Shown here in pieces: positions 59,782 to 64,000 of a stretch of DNA of 64,000 nt. The DNA lies in contig DATGFN010000062.1 in NCBI GenBank assembly GCA_035308965.1, positions 1 to 64,000 of the forward strand. The letters are read 5' to 3'. Within the stretch, counting starts at the first letter, position 1, and each line of letters starts with the position of its first letter. The DNA is from DASYXZ01 sp035308965. Lineage in GTDB: Bacteria > Acidobacteriota > Terriglobia > UBA7540. Under the pieces are notes generated by a model. It saw nothing but the letters and a program-made list of their open reading frames with translations, made no database searches and was not told the origin of the DNA. The position numbers were made by a program, and so were the translations under genes.

Positions 59782-60702
59782 GTGCACACTCACAATCACA
59801 GCCATTCACACGCGGCAACCTGGGTGGTGAAGGTCGCCGTGGCGATTACTCTGGGCCTGGTGGCCACGGAGCTTGTGGTGGGGACCATTTCCCGCAGCCT
59901 GGCGCTCATCTCCGACGGCTGGCACAACCTCACCGACGTGCCCAGCCTGATTCTCGCCGCCCTGGCCATCTATTGGGAACATCGCCCGCCCGACCATCAC
60001 AAAACTTTTGGCTACCAGCGGGCCGGTGTGCTGGCGGCTTTTGTGAACTCGCTGCTGATGATCGCCGTGGCGGCCTTCCTCTGCTTCCAGGGCTACCTGC
60101 GGATTGTGAGACCGGAACCGATCGCCACCGGAGCCATGCTTTGGGTGGGTGTGGTGGCGCTGATCGTGAACGGAGCTGTCACCTGGAGCCTGGCGGGCGA
60201 CCTGCATGACCTGAACTTGCGCGCTGTTTTCATCCACAACCTGGGCGACGCGCTCTCGAGCATCGGAATCATTGCAGGGGCCTGGCTCATCCGCAGGACG
60301 GGACAGCCGATCATCGATCCGTTGATCGCCTTCCTGATTGCCGGAATGATTCTGTGGTCGGCGGTGGGCATTGTTACCGAGTCCGTGAACATACTTCTCG
60401 AGAGTCTGCCCAAAGGCATGAGCCTTGAAAATGTGGCCGTTGCATTGCTGGGAGTCCCCGGCGTGTGCGAGGTTCACGACGTCCACATCTGGTCCCTCGG
60501 ATCAAAATCGCGCGCCCTTTCCTGCCACGTGAGAATCTTGGATATGCCCACCTCGGAAAGCGAAGTCATCTGCCACAAACTGAATGAAGTGTTGGCGCGC
60601 GAGTTCGGCATCACCCATACCACCATCCAGTTTGAGCACACCCACGCGCCCGGAGATTTTCATCGATATATGCCGGAGCCGGCGGGGAAGGCAAAGCAGT
60701 AG
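59782..60702 (+). CDS. CDF-family cation efflux protein (CzcD-type)
   Basis: A 306-residue protein with six membrane helices. Two metal sites of the Zn2+/H+ antiporter family are present: 'LISDGWHNLTD' (HxxxD) in helix 2 and 'IHNLGDALSS' in helix 5. The N-terminus is His-rich ('HTHNHSHSH') as in many metal carriers, and the C-terminal cytoplasmic domain has 'EVHDVHIWSLGSKSRALSCHV'. GTG 59782 gives a standard N-terminus; TTG 59740 would extend it by 14 residues. It probably exports Zn, Co or Cd. Confidence 0.9.
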   Translation: MHTHNHSHSHAATWVVKVAVAITLGLVATELVVGTISRSLALISDGWHNLTDVPSLILAALAIYWEHRPPDHHKTFGYQRAGVLAAFVNSLLMIAVAAFLCFQGYLRIVRPEPIATGAMLWVGVVALIVNGAVTWSLAGDLHDLNLRAVFIHNLGDALSSIGIIAGAWLIRRTGQPIIDPLIAFLIAGMILWSAVGIVTESVNILLESLPKGMSLENVAVALLGVPGVCEVHDVHIWSLGSKSRALSCHVRILDMPTSESEVICHKLNEVLAREFGITHTTIQFEHTHAPGDFHRYMPEPAGKAKQ

Positions 60703-60726
60703 ACCGTTGACGATAGACGGTAGACT
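60699..60726. repeat. Four 7-bp tandem units at the CDF stop codon
   Basis: GTAGACC, GTTGACG, ATAGACG, GTAGACT; the TAG stop of the CDF gene (60700-60702) lies inside the first unit. A weak partner, TTCTACCAGCC (60760-60770), follows downstream. Confidence 0.7.
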
Positions 60727-60837
60727 GGGAAATCCAGCCTTCATTAGTCGTTTTGTGTTTTCTACCAGCCAATGATGTCAGGATTTTGACAAGACCTTAT
60801 CGGCGACAGGAATAGTCGAAGTTAGATGGAGGGAGTA

Positions 60838-62598
60838 ATGAAACGACAGGAGCACGGCATATTGGCAGCCGGGATAACGGGCTCGCTGATTGTGATTTTC
60901 ATAATGGCTTGGTTTTTGGGGAACGCCTTGGGCAAGGCGCCACAAGACCAGGCTGCGGCAAAGGGAATTGAAGGCGATTGGCAGGGGACGTTGAAGGCGC
61001 CGGGCGCGGATTTGCGCCTTGTCCTGCACATCACAAAGGGCACAGACGGAAACCTGAAAGCCACTCTCGATAGCATCGATCAGAATGCCAACGGGATCCC
61101 CGTCACCGAGATTTCCCTCAAGGATTCCAAGCTGACCCTCAGCGTGGAATCGGTCGGAGGCTCCTATGAAGGCAAGGTCAGCAGCGATGGGACCGCAATC
61201 CAAGGTACATGGACGCAGATGGGCAACTCGTTACCGCTTGACTTCTCGCGCGCTGCGACCGCCATCAAACCGGCGCACAAACCCGCGAAACCTTCCGACA
61301 TTGACGGGGCGTGGTTGGGCACGATCGATGCCGGCGGAACGAAGTTGCGGCTGGTGTTCCACATCACCAACACCGAAGACGGCTTGACCGCAACCATGGA
61401 CAGTCCGGATCAAGGCGCAATGGCAATTCCCGTCACCACTGTTACCCGCGATGGCGCGTCGCTCAAGATGGAAATGACGAAATTGGGCGGCGTGTATAAC
61501 GGCAAAATTGCCAAGGACCTTTCGACCATTGACGGCACATGGTCGCAGAGCGGCCGGGATTTCCCTTGCGTGCTCACCCGCGTCAAGGACACCTCTAAAC
61601 TGGATCGGCCCCGCCCGCAGAACCCGGTGAAGCCTTATCCCTATCACGAAGAGGAAATCTCGTTTGACAATCCTGCCGCGGGAATCAAACTCGCGGCTAC
61701 GCTCACCCTGCCGCAGGGTCGCGGGCCCTTTCCCGCCGTCGAGTTGATTGTGGGCTCCGGGCCCCATGATCGCGACGAAAGCCTGATGGGGCACAAACCG
61801 TTTCTCGTCTTGTCCGATTATCTGACGCGCAAGGGGATCGCCGTTCTCCGCGCCGATAAGCGGGGCGTGGCGAAGTCGGGAGGGAATTACGCGCTGGCCA
61901 CGACCGCCGACTTTGCCACCGACGCCGATGCCGGAGTGGTGTACTTGAAGACGCGCTCCGAAATTGATCCCCGTAAGATCGGCTTGATCGGCCACAGCGA
62001 AGGCGGTGTGATCGCCCCCATGGTGGCGGCGAGCGATCCCGATGTAGCCTTCATCGTGATGATGGCGGGTACGGGCGTGCCGGGGGATGAAATTCTGGCC
62101 GAGCAGGGCTTGTTGATTTCCGAAGCGATGGGCACGAGCCACGAGAAAGCCGAGACAGACGCGGCGGAAGAGCGCGAATTGCTTGAGATGGTGAAACGCG
62201 AGAAGGACGCAACATTACTTGAAAAGGAACTGCGCGAGAAACTTGCCGGCAAAGTTCCTGAAGCGCAACTGGGCACCCAAATCAAACAGATCACTTCCCC
62301 GTGGTTCCTCTATTTCATCGCCTACGATCCGGCGACGGCACTAAGGAAAGTCAAATGTCCGGTGCTCGCCATCAACGGCGAAAAGGATTTGCAAGTTCCG
62401 CCCAAGCAAAATTTACCCGCCATCCGAAAAGCCCTTGAAGCCGGCGGCAATAAGAATTTTGAAGTGGATGAGCTGCCCGGCTTGAATCATCTCTTTCAAA
62501 ACGCCAAGACCGGCTCCCCCAGCGAATATGCCGAGATTGAAGAGACCATGTCACCGGTGGCGCTGGAGAAAATGTCCGCTTGGATTTTGAAGCAGTAG
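60838..62598 (+). CDS. Membrane-anchored alpha/beta hydrolase with a duplicated N-terminal domain
   Basis: A 586-residue protein with an N-terminal anchor ('AAGITGSLIVIFIMAWFLG'). Two similar beta-rich modules of about 100 residues follow, each with 'W…GTL/I…LRLV(L/F)HIT' and 'ATLDS/ATMDS', 'TWTQMG/TWSQSG'. The C-terminal half is a serine hydrolase: 'GLIGHSEGGVIAPM' is the nucleophile elbow, 'RADKRGVAKSGGNYALAT' the oxyanion/lid part and 'NGEKDLQVPPKQN' with 'LPGLNHLFQ' the acid and His. GGAGG precedes ATG 60838. Confidence 0.9.
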   Translation: MKRQEHGILAAGITGSLIVIFIMAWFLGNALGKAPQDQAAAKGIEGDWQGTLKAPGADLRLVLHITKGTDGNLKATLDSIDQNANGIPVTEISLKDSKLTLSVESVGGSYEGKVSSDGTAIQGTWTQMGNSLPLDFSRAATAIKPAHKPAKPSDIDGAWLGTIDAGGTKLRLVFHITNTEDGLTATMDSPDQGAMAIPVTTVTRDGASLKMEMTKLGGVYNGKIAKDLSTIDGTWSQSGRDFPCVLTRVKDTSKLDRPRPQNPVKPYPYHEEEISFDNPAAGIKLAATLTLPQGRGPFPAVELIVGSGPHDRDESLMGHKPFLVLSDYLTRKGIAVLRADKRGVAKSGGNYALATTADFATDADAGVVYLKTRSEIDPRKIGLIGHSEGGVIAPMVAASDPDVAFIVMMAGTGVPGDEILAEQGLLISEAMGTSHEKAETDAAEERELLEMVKREKDATLLEKELREKLAGKVPEAQLGTQIKQITSPWFLYFIAYDPATALRKVKCPVLAINGEKDLQVPPKQNLPAIRKALEAGGNKNFEVDELPGLNHLFQNAKTGSPSEYAEIEETMSPVALEKMSAWILKQ

Positions 62599-62769
62599 CC
62601 AGAAAGCAGAAGGCAAAAGGCAGCACACCTGAATACTACGAGCGGCTCACTGCCGGCTATGACGGAGTGGGAAGATTGCTAAATGGAATGATTAGGGTGC
62701 CGGAACAATTCATTCCAAGTAAACTTTAACTTCAAGCTGAAATTGCCTTGCCTTGTGCTTTCTGCCTAC
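62594..62769. repeat. Inverted 7-bp arrays holding the stop codons of two convergent genes
   Basis: Left: AGTAGCC, AGAAAGC, AGAAGGC, AAAAGGC (62594-62621), containing the TAG stop of the hydrolase gene. Right (minus strand): GTAGGCA, GAAAGCA, CAAGGCA, AGGCA (62744-62769), containing the TAG stop of serS. The arms match at about 24 of 26 positions with a two-base gap. The loop is about 120 bases. It could end transcription in both directions. Confidence 0.8.
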
Positions 62770-64000
62770 TTCGCCGCGATCTTCTCCATTCCATCCAGAT
62801 ACGGCCTTAGAGCTTCGGGGATGATCACGGAGCCGTCGGCTTGTTGATAATTTTCGATGAGGGCGACCCAGGTACGGCCGACGGCGAGGCCGCTGCCGTT
62901 GAGGGTATGAAGAAATTCTGTTTTGCCCTTTTGGCCGCGACGGAACCGCAGGTTGGCGCGGCGCGCCTGGAACGCTTCAAAATTTGAGCAGGAGGAAATT
63001 TCTTTGTACTCGTTGGCGCTCGGGAGCCAGACCTCCAGGTCATAGGTCTTGGCGGAACTGAATCCCAGGTCGCCTGTGCAGAGCGCCACCACGCGATAGG
63101 GCAAGCTCAGGCGCTGCAAAATCGTTTCCGCATCGTGGGTAAGCAATTCGAGCTCGTTATAGGAATTCTCCGGCAGCGCGAATTTGACCAGCTCGACTTT
63201 CTGGAATTGATGCTGGCGGATGATGCCGCGCGTGTCCTTGCCATAGGAGCCGGCTTCGCTGCGGAAGCACGCCGTCCAGGCGCAGTGTTTGACCGGAAGC
63301 TGCCCGGCCTCCAGCACCTCGTCGCGATAAAGATTCGTCACCGGAACTTCGGCGGTGGGAATCAGCCAGTAGTCCGTGCCTTCGAGCTTGAAAAGATCGC
63401 CGGCAAACTTGGGCAAATTTCCCGTGCCATAAAGGCTGGCGGAATTCACCACGAAAGGCGGCAGGACTTCCTTGTATCCGTGCTCGCGCGTGTGAATGTC
63501 GAGCATGAAATTGGCCAGCGCCCGTTCGAGTTTGGCGCCCATGCCGGAATAGACCGCGAATCGCGCGCCTGCAATCTTGGCCGCGCGCTCGAAATCCAGG
63601 ATGCCAAGCTCGGGGCCGAGGTCCCAATGCGCCTTGGGGGGGAAGTCAAACTTGCGTGGATCGCCCCAGCGCCGGATTTCCTGGTTGTCCGGAGTGCCCC
63701 GCCCGATGGGCACGCTGTCGTGGGGAATATTGGGTAGCCCGGCAAGCAATTCGCGCAAATCTTTTTCCGAGCTTTCCACTTTTTTGTCGAAGCTCTCAAT
63801 CTCTTCTTTCAGGGCCTTCATTTCCGCGATGCGCGTGGATGCCTCCTGCTTCTGCTTCATCAGGGCGGCAATCTCATCGGAAACTTTGTTGCGCCGCGCT
63901 TTGCGCTGCTCCGCTTCAGCGAGGGCAGCGCGCCGGGTGGCGTCCAGGGACTCGAAGTCCTTCATGGCGTCTTTCAGCCCGCGCTCCGCCATCTTGCGTT
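62766..64000 (-). CDS. serS: Seryl-tRNA synthetase, N-terminus beyond window
   Basis: At least 411 codons are open up to the right edge. The helical arm (residues before about 110) is incomplete: its first strand-helix part lies outside. Class II motifs: 'FMLDIHTREHGYKEVLPPFVVN' (motif 1), 'ACFRSEAGSYGKDTRGIIRQHQFQKVE' (motif 2) and 'NGSGLAVGRTWVALIENYQ' (motif 3); 'TAEVPVTNLYRDE' binds serine. It charges tRNA-Ser and tRNA-Sec with serine. Confidence 0.95.
   Translation of the reverse strand, partial: RKMAERGLKDAMKDFESLDATRRAALAEAEQRKARRNKVSDEIAALMKQKQEASTRIAEMKALKEEIESFDKKVESSEKDLRELLAGLPNIPHDSVPIGRGTPDNQEIRRWGDPRKFDFPPKAHWDLGPELGILDFERAAKIAGARFAVYSGMGAKLERALANFMLDIHTREHGYKEVLPPFVVNSASLYGTGNLPKFAGDLFKLEGTDYWLIPTAEVPVTNLYRDEVLEAGQLPVKHCAWTACFRSEAGSYGKDTRGIIRQHQFQKVELVKFALPENSYNELELLTHDAETILQRLSLPYRVVALCTGDLGFSSAKTYDLEVWLPSANEYKEISSCSNFEAFQARRANLRFRRGQKGKTEFLHTLNGSGLAVGRTWVALIENYQQADGSVIIPEALRPYLDGMEKIAAK

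Noticed and set aside
61231..62142. A 303-codon open frame on the minus strand
   Set aside because: Antisense to the alpha/beta hydrolase; no recognisable features.

Overview
This window most likely comes from a soil-type acidobacterium (chromosome or metagenome contig). The best evidence is a pair of very long FtsX-type permeases of the 'acidobacterial duplicated orphan permease' kind next to a PadR regulator, an acidobacterial VWFA-type secreted protein, and several small protein families that I know mainly from Acidobacteria. No rRNA, tRNA or CRISPR array was seen.

The window has two parts. Positions 1 to about 17,390 look like the right-hand part of a large integrated mobile element. Gene density is low. 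There are three closely related XRE regulators, many small orphan genes, a small resolvase/invertase, a probable PIN-like/ImmA-IrrE toxin-antitoxin pair, a primase-helicase, and at the edge a large serine recombinase. The recombinase sits exactly against a broken comM (yifB) gene. comM is intact for about 355 residues and stops just after its AAMNPCPCG motif; its other part is not in the window, so the element extends beyond the left edge. The last codons and the stop codon of the recombinase appear to be read from the antisense strand of comM. Upstream of the replication genes lie near-perfect 16-bp palindromes of the form ACTGCAGGSCTGCAGT. Several genes here have promoter-like sequences placed so that the mRNA would begin at or next to the start codon.

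Positions 17,390 to 64,000 are ordinary chromosome: DNA repair (mutM), a Rieske protein, an orphan nuoB, thiamine synthesis (thiC, thiD), the ADOP permeases with their PadR regulator, secreted hydrolases, an MbfA-like iron protein, a TauE/DUF1634 pair, a VOC-SpoIIE phosphatase fusion, an ECF sigma/anti-sigma pair, amidohydrolase and CocE hydrolases, the threonine-to-glycine pair tdh-kbl, an MFS transporter, an AGE-family epimerase, two cyclase-family metal hydrolases, a VWA protein, an HtrA-like protease, a GIDE-domain protein, a CDF metal exporter and seryl-tRNA synthetase (cut by the right edge).

The most unusual signal is not a gene. At least nine intergenic sites, usually starting at or just after a stop codon, carry about four degenerate tandem units of 7, 8 or 9 bp. 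The unit sequence differs at every site, but the architecture is the same. At six of the sites the array is repeated as an inverted copy, so the transcript could fold into a long hairpin. Other points to check are a retropepsin-like gene with two single-base deletions (one in the catalytic Asp codon), a conserved-looking small gene interrupted by an in-frame TAA, and a decayed copy of the end of the HtrA gene.
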